Below, in pieces: positions 11,366-21,082 of a DNA stretch of 55,721 nucleotides. Below the pieces are notes generated by a model that searched no databases, was not told where the DNA came from, and saw only the letters and a list, made by a program, of their open reading frames with translations. Position 1 is the stretch's first letter. Every line of letters begins with the position of its first letter. This DNA comes from Gracilaria vermiculophylla. Taxonomy: Eukaryota > Rhodophyta > Florideophyceae > Gracilariales > Gracilariaceae. A program made the translations under genes and the position numbers. The DNA lies in contig JAHNZQ020000049.1 in NCBI GenBank assembly GCA_019155205.2, positions 619,470 through 675,190 of the forward strand, read 5' to 3'.

Positions 11366-12540
11366 TACAGTGCGTTTCGAAAACATATTACCCCTCAAAA
11401 GTGCGCCAAACTGTACTGTAGACTAGATTTTGCACATAGTCTTTGTAGAACCGTTTCAAAAAGATATGAACACCGTCTTCTTTCTAGTAGAAATGGCTCG
11501 AGGCCCGCCACTTTCCAAGCAAAAACAGCTTCAAATCGTTACGTAAAACTCTGAGAAACATTCTAACAGTATTATCGCTAGAAACGTAAAGCGTTCTAGA
11601 GTCACAATTGCTATTTTTCTCAAACAACCGACTCTATATGGCTTAAAAAGATCTCCGGGACGCCCAAAGAAGCTCATCCCAGCAGATAAGAGAGGAGTTA
11701 AAAGAGAATTGTGCGAAAGAAAAGTATCTTGCAAAACAATTGGAATATATCTCAATCTCAACGTTTCTAAATGTCCTACATGCACGAGGATAATCAGCAC
11801 AAATTTATTTAAATATAAAAAAATGAAAAACACTTTCCTTCTCCAAGACCATCACAAGCAGAACAGCGTTAAGTGGTGTGCTGGAAAAGCCTATTGAAAA
11901 AAAGAATGGGAAAATGTTATTTATACTGATGAAAAAAAGTTCAATTTAGATGGACCAGATTGCTTCAAATATTATTGGAAAGATGTTTGTGAGGAGCGTC
12001 ATGATTCGTATAGTAGGCATTCAGTTGGAGGCTCTGTGATGGTTTGGGAGGGCATTTTTAAAACAGATTTGACTGAAATTGCATTTATTGAAACAACCAT
12101 GAACGCAAATAAGTATCATAAAGTACTATATAATTATTTGCTACCTTTTAATTTATGTTTCCATGAATAAAATTTTATTTTTTAACAGGATGACGCGCCT
12201 GTACACACTTCATCTTTAATCCAAAATTGGCTATAGGAGTCTGAAGTATCTGTTTTAGAGTGGCCGGCGCGCTCACCAGATTTGAACCCAATTGAAAACG
12301 TTTGGGGACTGCTGGCGAGGATGGTTTATGCGCATGGAAGGCAATTGTAGACAGTTTTTGAACTCAGAAACTGTATTAAAAATTGCTGGAAATCTATAAC
12401 AGTTTCAAATGCAGAAAAGTACATCAATTCGATGCCAAAACGTTGCATTAGTGTTATACAGCAAAAAAGATGTAAAATAAACTATTGAGCGTCGCGCAGT
12501 AAAGATTTGTTAATGATGATCATATGTTTTTGAAACGGGT
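11366..12540 (+). mobile_element. Tc1/mariner-like transposon carrying a dead transposase
   Basis: The left end at 11366 reads TACAGTGCGTTTCGAAAAC, a TA dinucleotide followed by a Tc1-type TIR. The inverted counterpart is CATATGTTTTTGAAACGGG at 12521-12539. The transposase frame lies between them. The outermost bases of the right TIR have diverged (GGG where GCACTG would be expected), so the exact right border is uncertain and may lie as far as about 12590. Confidence 0.75.
11493..12488 (+). pseudogene. Tc1-like DD34E transposase, one frame with six nonsense codons
   Basis: From ATG 11493 to TGA 12488 a single frame of 331 codons can be followed without any indel. It is broken only by stop codons at 11544, 11895, 12168, 12183, 12234 and 12348. 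The N-terminal half is a helix-turn-helix DNA-binding region (MARGPPLSKQKQLQIVT..., ARNVKRSRVTIAIFLK, SPGRPKK). The catalytic triad is visible: Asp at 11928 (YTDEKKFNLDGPD), Asp at 12189 (QDDAPVHTS) and Glu at 12294 (SPDLNPIENVWG). Thirty-four residues separate the last two, the DD34E spacing of Tc1-like enzymes. In a live element it would cut and paste the transposon at TA sites. The length (331) is normal for the family. Confidence 0.9.
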
Positions 12541-12599
12541 TTTTGACTTTACTTTTTTCTGAAACCTATTTTTGTAGGCGTACAGTATACATTTGGTAA

Positions 12600-13937
12600 A
12601 GTCTGTTTCAAAAGTATAGGAAACCTGGCATTTTGATGCAAATCATCGTTTTTAGTACTGTAGTGCTACCAAAATTAGTTTTCAAAAAACTTCAAGTTAA
12701 AAAACCGTTTAAAAATCATATGACATTCCCCTTTTAACATTCATTTTGCCTTCTTCAGTAGATGATTTTCGCTTTTGCGTACCAAATAATACTAATTCAA
12801 CGCTTTTGCATCGCGGTTTTTTAACTTCCCATAGATAAAAAAATTCATAGATTTTGCGCTATTTCCAATACTTTTCTTTTAATCAAAACCTGTTCAGAAT
12901 GGCCTGTAATGGCCATAAATCATTCTACCGAGTACAGATTATTCGTTTTCAAGAGGGTTAAAGTAAATCTAACGCGTGAGTAATTGCGTGGCATTACTCT
13001 ATAGCAAGCAAAGAACGTTTTCCATTGCTATAGACTACTAAATTTTGGCGCTATCTTTGTGAAAAACCAGTTTACATTTCTGAAAAGATATGTAAAATTT
13101 TATAAAACGTTGTGTTAAAGCATATAAAAGCCTTCTGAAGTCTGTAATGCTTACTGAAAAGGCTTTGCATGTAGTTGTTTTCATCTAAAATCCAGTATAT
13201 AGCATAACATGAGCTCTAATAAAACTTGTCTATGTTCAATTTTTATTTGATGTTTGTTGCTTATGAGAACAATATGTAAAACGCTGTTGTTCATCCTAAT
13301 CAAAGTTTCACTCACTTTCAAATGCATTCTTTTTGCAGCTGACTTTTTTTCAGTGCTCATTGCATACTGTGGAACCATTATTTGTTTATTTGCAGCTTTC
13401 AAAAGGAAACGTTGTTCAGTTTTATAAACCGAAAGAACTTTGAAGCGTTTTTCATTACCATTTTATTCATTTTTTGTAATCGATTCGTTCTTTTCATGGG
13501 TTTTTGAGTGCAAAACACATTTTCAAGACAATATTCTTGCAAAATGTTATACTCATTGTTTTAGATGAGCATTATAAAGCTATCAATAAAACTTTATGTT
13601 TATATTACAGTAAATATTGAATAAACTGGTACAAAAATGAGAAAAATGGCCTAGATCTAGGGTACTATTTGAAGTCTTGTGTTCTAAGCTTTTAATTTAT
13701 AAAATCATATGCCTTTTTGAGGAAAGAAAGCAATATGATGTGGAAATAATCACGCGCGAGGTGGAAATGTCCTATACTTTTGAAACGCGTTTTTGAAGGT
13801 TTTAACGAAGGGGGTGGCTACAGTGGGCAAAAAACCATATTTTGGCGCGCTTTTGCACTGTCCTATACTTTTGAAACGCACTGTAGTTTTTTGAGATTTC
13901 ACAGCATGTCGTATGCTTTTGAAACAGTCTGTACTGT
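12600..13937. mobile_element. Non-autonomous Tc1-related element enclosing the right direct repeat
   Basis: The left end reads AGTCTGTTTCAAAAGTATAG (12600-12619). The right end carries the inverted motif, CGTATGCTTTTGAAACAGTC at about 13910-13929, followed by TGTACTGTA. Inside lies a copy of the repeat seen at 10690-11350 (here about 13150-13890), with its own terminal motifs at 13770-13789 and 13861-13885. There is no transposase. This looks like one Tc1-type element inserted in or beside another. Confidence 0.55.
13150..13890 (+). repeat. Direct repeat, right copy
   Basis: Partner of 10690-11350 in the same orientation. Its internal copies of the consensus TCCTATACTTTTGAAACGC at 13770 and 13861 are cleaner than those in the left copy. 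The two copies flank the transposase-bearing element. Confidence 0.7.
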
Positions 13938-13939
13938 AT

Positions 13940-15845
13940 TACTGGTGCAGAGTATTTCAGAACGGTCAAAGATCGTCAAGTGCTTTTCTGATTTAAAAAA
14001 AAGGTGCAGAGGAGTGTGTACACAATTTGTGATTTCGGAAACTCTCCATCAACACCCACAGTAGCAAGAGCAACCCGCCTCCACGTGTTGTGCCAGATTT
14101 CTCTTCTCGGGGAAGTGGAACGGATCCGCTTGTACATCGCCGACGCATATTAACACTGTTACAGGGAAGCCCCTTTCTCACTAACGAGACTGTGATGCAA
14201 GCTCGAGCGCGACGTCACCGCAAGCTACAATGCCTCACGTCGTAACACAACGCAAAACAACGTTGCGATCAGTGAGCACGTCGCGCCGTTAAAGCGAACC
14301 CGCGACAGTGCACTATGTGCTGCAAGCTCAACGAGCATTTAACACACGGTTCATGAGAGCGGCGATACTGCACCGTGCGAGGCGAACGGTCAAGTCTGTA
14401 GATTAAAACAATAGGAAGCTTTACGTCAAGTTTGTGAAAACAATTTAAAATATCGCCAATTCCATCCCTAACGAGAGTGTGGCCTGGTCGCACTTGTTGC
14501 AGCCAAAATATGTTACAAACACCTTTCATGTAACCAACTGAAGAAAGACCCATCAACCATCCAACGTTATACTTTCTCGTGAGGGAAGTACTAGACTTTA
14601 TGATATTTACCAATCAAAAGCCATTGATATAACATGAGACTTTTCGGTTAATATCTCTAATTGAATAGCAGCATAGTTGAAAATATATATTTGAAAACGA
14701 CCCGGTACAGATAACCAAACGTTATATACGATGTGTAGTCTCCAAAAACGCCAGCTGAGTCTATTTTATTGGCATAATGGAGACCTCATCTTTTAACGTG
14801 GACGAAGATAATAACTTATCGTTCGATGTGAGTCTACCATAAAAGAAAATATGTTTGGTACTATTGCATACATGAACAGTGGTCGTGAAACGTTTTCGAA
14901 CAAGATAAAGTGGGATTTTTCGGAGATAGCAGAGCATCTCGAGTTTTATGTTTGGAGGCTTTTTGTCTATAATGCCATTCAAGACCTCACCGTCCTGTCC
15001 TGTTTGCATGCCAACTCCTTCGAGGTTTAAATCAAGAAAAGGATCCAAGCATGGCCCCTCGATATAGCTTATGGTCCTTGATGCTCCCGAGAGGTTTAAA
15101 ATTTCTTTCAAAAAGAAACAGTGCCCCTTACAGTATTCCACAAACCGACAATCCTGTCCGTTGTGCTGAATATTATAACAGAAATCCTGAGAATTCTTTC
15201 AGGAGACTACTTTCAGACAGCAACATGTGTGGCGCAGCTCACACTGTACAACTGGGCATGTAGGGCATTGATCGCGAGACATATTTTGTCCAGCAAACGT
15301 GGCTCTAACGTGTTGGCATTCTTAGCTACGATTGAGCTTCCTAGGAGCCTGCCCCCGTTTTCTTGAAAAAGATGCTTTTCTGAGAGCTATACAGTGAGCA
15401 AAAACTGAATTTGTAGTCTACGTAAAATTAGAAATTATAGTCTTAGTATCGTGGGTTCATGTCCAGACGTACTCTGGATGACAAGTGCCTTTTTCGTTGT
15501 CATGCAATTTTTTTTTTGGCGTTTCAAAAAATTTCAATGGCAATCGCTTGTTATGTGAACACAATGTCATCTTCGAACAAAATTTCATTTTTAAAAATAC
15601 TTATATCGTATCAAAATCGGTACTTAAGCATACCAAATGTAAGTAGGATATCTGAATAGAGGTGAGAATGATACGGGAGGTTTCGAGGTAATAATTTTGA
15701 TACATTCCACTCGCATTCCACTTTGGTTACTTTTTGCATAATGTAATGAATTTCCGAGTTGAAATTTTGGTTTAGTTCAGGCCCGATAAACCGTCACGAG
15801 CGCTTTCCCATTCTTTCCCAGCTCTTGACTACTGCCGCTCGCAAC
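13940..15845. other. Mostly unassigned; one Cys-rich minus-strand open frame
   Basis: The only frame worth noting is minus 15141-14761 (126 codons: ...VEYCKGHCFFLKEILNLSG...IEGPCLDPFLDLNLEG...). Read upstream past a TGA it continues into another Cys cluster (MSRDQCPTCPVVQCELRHTC, about 15290-15230). It could be a two-part relic or a spliced gene, but I recognise no family and no convincing splice pair. Nothing else is supported. Confidence 0.25.
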
Positions 15846-16190
15846 ATGAGCTCCAGTTTTTTGTGTGAGAGGTGCTTCAAGAAACAACGTGGTTGTATAC
15901 ATCACTTATGCAGCGACTGTTCGTATACTGCTCCCAAATGTATTCGTAGAAACTGCTTCAATGGGCATACTACCCCGGAAAAAAAGGATGTCGAGCTCGG
16001 ATCTTCTTACATGTATTGGTCTGTGATCGGCATGCCAGATCCGGGTGTTTCTCATAAGCAGGAAGCCGTTCAAGGAGGAGAAGTTTCAAAGGCGGAAAGA
16101 TCACTCACGAAGAAGACGGAACTGAGAAGCAGCAAGAGCCGAGCTGCTGGTAATTCGAAGAAGCGAAAATCGGATAACATAGCTTCATAA
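15846..16190 (+). CDS. Small Cys/His-rich protein with basic tail, hypothetical
   Basis: The 114-codon frame starts at ATG 15846; the open frame extends upstream but without an ATG. The N-terminus is dense in potential metal ligands: C7, C10, C17, H19, H20, C22, C25, C32, C37 and H41 (CERC...CIHHLCSDC...CIRRNCFNGH). The rest is polar and ends in a Lys/Arg-rich stretch with KKRK, which would suit a nuclear signal. After the TAA the same frame stays open for 37 codons and is Ser-rich with a second basic patch (TSDSDSS...RRLKKAKS), ending at 16302. The stop may therefore be a recent nonsense change or an annotation boundary. It could be a small zinc-binding nuclear protein or a transposon-derived fragment. 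No family is recognised. Confidence 0.4.
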   Translation: MSSSFLCERCFKKQRGCIHHLCSDCSYTAPKCIRRNCFNGHTTPEKKDVELGSSYMYWSVIGMPDPGVSHKQEAVQGGEVSKAERSLTKKTELRSSKSRAAGNSKKRKSDNIAS

Positions 16191-16304
16191 AATTCTCCAA
16201 GATTTACAAAGACCTCCGACTCGGACTCATCTTTGCATTCTTGCAGTACTATATCTGGCTCGAATACGAGGAGACTGAAAAAGGCAAAAAGTCCGAATTT
16301 CTGA

Positions 16305-17823
16305 ATGTCTTCCAGAAGTGCAGGAACACTGCATGAACAGTCTTAAAAGAACAATTGAAGAGAAACTCAGGAATTTTTACATACAGAGTTTTAGCTCCAG
16401 ACGAAGAGCAATGCTCAGAAACGCTTCATATTGGAAGATTATCGGTACTTCAAGGAACCGAAAATCGATGTACGGTTATTTTTTGGATTCATGTTGTTGA
16501 TTGAGGCGAGCATAGCGCTTGATAAGGATTTAAAGGTGTAAGATGTCATTTTGACGCAATGAAAAACAAATTCGGCAGCATGATGGCCTTATTTTTCTGC
16601 GGTGTCAGATTTGGGTTGAGCAAAGATGGAAGTGATGGTGAGAAATGTGTGAGTGAACGGAAGTCTTAGCTTTTTAGAAAATGAGTAAAACTTTAGTCGT
16701 TAAACTATCTGAATCTGAGCCCAATTTCCATGATTGCTAGCTGACGTTCAGGACTCGGCTTGCAATCTTGTATTGCACTCAAACTTGTGCCAACATGTGT
16801 ATTCAGTGCCCGGCGACTCTTGCTTCCTCGCATTTTTTAAGCACGTGCCCCGACGAGGTTTCAAGACGCGCCGAGTCCACGATGAATTGTCAATTGGAAT
16901 CTAAGGCGTAAAGACAATGATCGTTATATGTAAAACGATTAACCGGACCCTCATGACATAAGATTGAAAATTTTGTTCTAATTTTGGAGTATGGGTCAAA
17001 GCGATATGCGTTGTAACCACTGCTTCATGTCAAAAAATAGGGCAAGAGACGCAGAGTAGAGCAGAGGTTTATGAATTTAGTCCTTTACCAAGCGTCGGAG
17101 AGGCGGAGATAAGATATGAGTGAAAGAATTCGGGGTCTGATGAGGGCGACATAGGGGCTGAAATAATTTGCGTTTATCTCTGGCCGCTTTTTGGCAGTTG
17201 AAAGCATCAGTTTTGGGTGTGCCGCATTCGTAACGAATGAACACGAGAATGTCAGCTTGTGGTGTAGAGTTGTGGGATTCAGGGTCCTTCTTAGCAGAGG
17301 TACTTTTAGTTCGACCGTCGATCGAACGTTGATAAGCTTTTACGAGCGTGTGATTGGTTGGAATGAAAGTTTGGTTTTGCACAAAATATTCCAATTCATT
17401 TTCTTAAACCCTCGCTGGCACAAGCTTCTGTAATGTCATTCGGCCTTTCTCACACCACCATTGCCCCTCAAAAACATGCTTGCAGTAAAAGCGTATTATC
17501 GAGATTGAGTGCAAACAACCAACAAGAACAAGAACCACTGCAACGGTATATCTCTTTCAGGCTCCCAACTTTCCATTCTACGCCCCCACATCCTGCGTAA
17601 CTACTGTTCTCTGTTCTATCACGCTGACTGCGATGTGCTCTGAACTGGGTGATCAAGGTACACGGAAGAGATCTGCTTGAAGCACAGGCTGCCAAAGCTC
17701 CACATTAGACAATATGCAGACAATTTAAAGAAAATGAAAATGGACCTTAACTTCTCATTGGTTCATTGTTGATCACCTTACAAAATCTACTTTAATCTAG
17801 CATTGTTTGAAATTTTTAACTTT
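16305..17823. other. No recognised gene
   Basis: Short frames only, for example minus 17394-17077 (105 codons, no recognisable motifs). This is probably intergenic sequence or old mobile-element remnants upstream of the nitrate reductase-like gene. Confidence 0.3.
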
Positions 17824-17830
17824 ATGTCAC

Positions 17831-17884
17831 GTCGGCTGTCGATCGACAGTCAGCCGACGACAGTCGGCCGACGGTCGATCGACC
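17831..17884. promoter_or_regulatory. GC-rich palindrome cluster upstream of the nitrate reductase-like gene
   Basis: Positions 17831-17858 are a 28-bp near-perfect palindrome centred on TCGATCGA with GTCGGCTG arms. It is followed at 17859-17884 by related blocks, CAGTCGGCCGAC and GGTCGATCGAC. It stands out in AT-rich surroundings about 450 bp upstream of the putative first exon. It could be a binding site for a dimeric regulator, a cruciform-forming sequence or a transposon end. Function is not established. Confidence 0.35.
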
Positions 17885-18089
17885 TCCGTTAAGAAAGGCC
17901 CTCAAAATGAAACATGAAATCGTTGCCAACTATTCAATCTTGGCATACTTGGCGAATTAATCCGCGGTCCTTGGAGACGCTCTATGGCTTGCGGCCCACC
18001 TCACGTAAGATGGCAATTAAATATGGTGCATGGGCCGTGTGCGTTATCCCCGACAGAACCAGTTCTCACGCCGCATAATCCGTTGTCGT

Positions 18090-18096
18090 TATATAA
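18090..18096 (+). promoter_or_regulatory. TATA-like box of the nitrate reductase-like gene
   Basis: TATATAA lies about 210 bp upstream of ATG 18304 and is the best TATA match in the upstream region. Nothing decides whether it is used. Confidence 0.3.
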
Positions 18097-18303
18097 TATT
18101 TTTAAGAGTGTTTTTCGTGTTAACACCTCTCCCAAACAATTTCGCAGACTTGCTCCATATGCCGTTGCTTCTCAGCTCTATCGAGCATCATTTCCAGGTG
18201 ATACTTTTTGGATCCACACTTGGGTTGAATCGCTGCCTGTTTACATCCTGTCCATATCTTTCCAGAGTGGTATAGCATTTTATCAAATGGTAGGCAAAAG
18301 GTG

Positions 18304-18334
18304 ATGGGCTGCTTTCCATCTGCCATTGAAATTG
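18304..18334 (+). CDS. Putative first exon of the nitrate reductase-like gene
   Basis: ATG 18304 opens MGCFPSAIEI and runs into a consensus donor (G|GTAAGT at 18335). Splicing to the acceptor at 18424 joins it in frame to the main exon, giving an 855-residue protein against 822 from ATG 18493. Without splicing, an in-frame TGA at 18358 ends this frame, so the two parts need the intron. The start MGC would suit N-myristoylation, but that is speculation. The upstream frame is open from 18229 with no earlier ATG. Confidence 0.45.
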
Positions 18335-18424
18335 GTAAGTATTCAGGTTCTTGGCGATGAAGCAATACACATGAATATTCTGACATCTGCATCGACCGTT
18401 CCTTCATTTTTGCGCATTTTTCAG
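18335..18424 (+). other. Putative 90-bp intron in the 5' end of the nitrate reductase-like gene
   Basis: The donor is GTAAGTAT. The acceptor is preceded by a pyrimidine-rich tract (TTCCTTCATTTTTGCGCATTTTTCAG). The phase is correct for joining to the large exon, and the size is close to the 84-bp intron of the EF-G2 relic in this window. Confidence 0.45.
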
Positions 18425-20961
18425 CCAACTCTAATGCCAAAACAGCTCAACAACAACATAATCAATTCCGACACGATACTTGTGAATCTGTGATGTCCAA
18501 CAGGGAATCTGGACTTGATTCATCCAGTCAGAAAATTTTATGTACCTCAAATAATCAGCATATGATCCAGGTTTCTGAAGAGGAATCCCTAAATTGTCAA
18601 TCGAATCTCTACGATCTTTACGGGAAAGGTTTCATCACTCCAAATCAGTCACATTTCATTCGAAATCATGGAAAAGTTCCTTCGCTGAAATGGAAAGAGC
18701 ACGAACTCCATGTAAAGGGAATGGTCAAGAATCCAACTGTGTTTTCTATGGACGAACTTGTTTCCATGCCCTGCGTCACACTTCCGGTATCAATCACATC
18801 TGGAAGTAATAGAGCAAAAGAATTTATCTCAGAAAACCCAACAACTGCTCTTAACTGGGGTGCCGCTGCAACGGCATGTTCTTTTTGGACCGGTGTTCGT
18901 CTTAACTATCTTCTAAAAGTCTGCCAAGTAGATTTTCAACGAGCAAAATACGTGCGCTTCGAAGCCTCTGGCTCGGAGGAACTATCAAATGGTAGCTACA
19001 GTTCTTCCATGGACATTGCTTCTGCTATTGATCCATTGTCCGATATTATCATTGCTTACAAACAAAACGGAAGCCATTTACGAGGCGAGTCTGGCTTTCC
19101 GATTCGTGCTGTAACCCCTGGCTGGATAGGAGCTCGAATGGTGAAGTGGTTGAGCACGATCGAAGTGACCGAAACATCTACAAATAATTATTATTACAAT
19201 TTCGAAAATCGAGTATTTCCCTCATTTGTACGTTGCAAACTTGCAAATGCCCATCAATACTGGTATCAGAATCAATTTGTCTTCAACGAATTGAATATTA
19301 ATTCGGTTATAGCTCATCCGTTTCACAAACTTGCTCTAAAGGTCAGCAGTCAAAAGAAATACGAAATCAAGGGCTATGCCTACTCGGGAAATGGAAGAAA
19401 AATAACAAGGGTGGAAGTGTCTTTTGATCAAGGCCAAACCTGGAATATTTGTCAGTTATTTTTTCCAGAAGAAGAGCAGAGCCATGCTCCGCAATACGGA
19501 AAATACTACTGCTGGATGTTTTGGAAGTATGATGTAGAGGTTTTGACGTTGGTGAAAGCAGCGAAAACATATGGGGAACTACGTTGCAGAGCATGGGATC
19601 AATCCAACAACACGCAACCGAAAGAAAAAAATTGGAATATGCTTGGGTGCGGAAACAATTCCCATTTTGTTGTCAAGGCCATGTATGTTCCTGGAATCAG
19701 GTCTCAAACAGAACAGAAAGAATCAAGAGAGACGGACTCATACCTTAAATTTCTCCATCCAACCGTTGCGGGAAACGATGCTAGTGGATGGATGAAAAAT
19801 TTAAAAAGGATCAAAGAAACTCATTCTAACCCACAGGACGAAGAGAGCAGCAATATTGAACAGAGCCAAACCACAACCGGTAAATCTGGACAAACAGAAC
19901 AGGACGGTGAAGGTCATCATGAAAGAAATCCAGATATTTGCATGATACCAGTCTCAAATGCTATCTCAAACACAATGAGAAGAAAGGGCAATAATTATTT
20001 AAGTATTCAATATATTCCTGGTTTTAGCATGTTTGGAGGACGTATTGAAGACTTTGTGAAGAATTCGAAAACATCAAACTCGAGCCTATCTCAAACTTCT
20101 ATAAAGGATCTTGCACGACCTTCAAACGGTAAGGTTGTGTCCAGGTCTTCTCGTCAAGGAAGAGCAGCATTTAGGCCACTCCAGGCATTGGATCCAGATG
20201 CATGGTTAAGCTTCGAACTTATAGAGAAGAAAAATATATCATATGACACTCGAATTCTTAAATTCAAATTACCGTCTCCGAACCATTATCTTGGTGTACC
20301 CGTCGGGCAGCATGTTTTGGTCAGGATCATTGTCAACGGAAACCCTTTGATCAGAGCGTACACACCAATCACGAGTGAAAAGCAATTGGGATTTTTTACT
20401 CTGTGTGTGAAGATATATCTTGCAGGTGCAGATGTGAAACATCCAGATGGTGGAAAAATGTCACAATTTCTAGAATGTATGCTACTTGGTGACAGTTTGA
20501 GTATTACTGGCCCCCATGGACAAGTTCACTACAAGAGAAATGGAATATTTAACTTCAACGGAAAAGAAAAAAAGTACCGAAACGTAGCTCTACTTTGCGG
20601 TGGAACCGGTATCACACCCGCCTTTCAGATAATGCACGAAGTGTACCAGAATACATCCGATAAGACAAATGTTTACCTTCTATACGCAAATCGTACTCAT
20701 TATGATGTGCTTTTACAGGCGGATCTTGACATTATGGCTGAAAAACGAGATAACATTCATGTTTGGTACACACTGGAAAGGATTCCAGAAGTGTGGATGT
20801 ATAGTCAAGGCTTAATTACTGAGCCGATGATTCGAGAACGAATACCAGCTCCAGCAGACGACACATTAGTTCTCTTATGCGGTCCACCGAAAATGATCAT
20901 TTCTTGCCTGTTAAGTTTGCATAACATCGGCTACCAAGAGGAACACGTTAAGACTTTTTGA
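18425..20961 (+). CDS. Nitrate reductase-like molybdopterin/FAD protein lacking the cytochrome b5 domain
   Basis: Numbering is from ATG 18493, the first ATG of this exon (the GTG at 18490 is not a eukaryotic start). Residues about 50-430 match the Mo-pterin and dimerisation domains of eukaryotic nitrate reductase: RNHG 57-60, NWGAA, DIIIAYKQNG, GWIGARMVKWL, FNELNINSVIAHP, KGYAYSGNGRKITRVEVSFD, YCWMFWKYDVEV, AWDQSNNTQP. Residues from about 571 on are a complete FAD/NAD(P)H lobe: RAYTP 621-625, GGKMSQFLE, GGTGITP 703-709, CGPPKM from 796. Between them (about 440-570) is a polar Ser/Gln-rich linker with no HPGG and no paired heme histidines, so the usual cytochrome b5 domain is absent. At the Mo-ligand position the family has CAGNRRKE. 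Here it is SGSNRAKE: the Cys is Ser103 (TCT at 18799) and the second Arg is Ala. The gene is otherwise open with no frameshift. It may be a divergent enzyme, a paralogue with another substrate, or a diaphorase. No nitrate transporter or nitrite reductase lies nearby. Confidence 0.9.
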
Positions 20962-21076
20962 AGTGTATGACTTCTTAGAATGAAGTATTAACTATGGAAT
21001 TCCTGGAACATAGGGAAACGCGGAAAAGCATGAAGTAACTACAATACCTTGAAGCCCTTTTACTGTACAATGTACA

Positions 21077-21082
21077 AATAAA
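21077..21082 (+). terminator. Polyadenylation signal after the nitrate reductase-like gene
   Basis: AATAAA lies 116 bp past the stop codon at 20961, a usual distance for a eukaryotic 3' end. Confidence 0.5.

Noticed and set aside
17077..17394. 105-codon minus frame upstream of the nitrate reductase-like gene
   Set aside because: No recognisable motif and no continuation; not distinguishable from chance.
18490..18492. GTG as start of the nitrate reductase-like frame
   Set aside because: Nuclear eukaryotic genes rarely start at GTG; ATG follows directly at 18493, and a spliced upstream ATG at 18304 is also possible.
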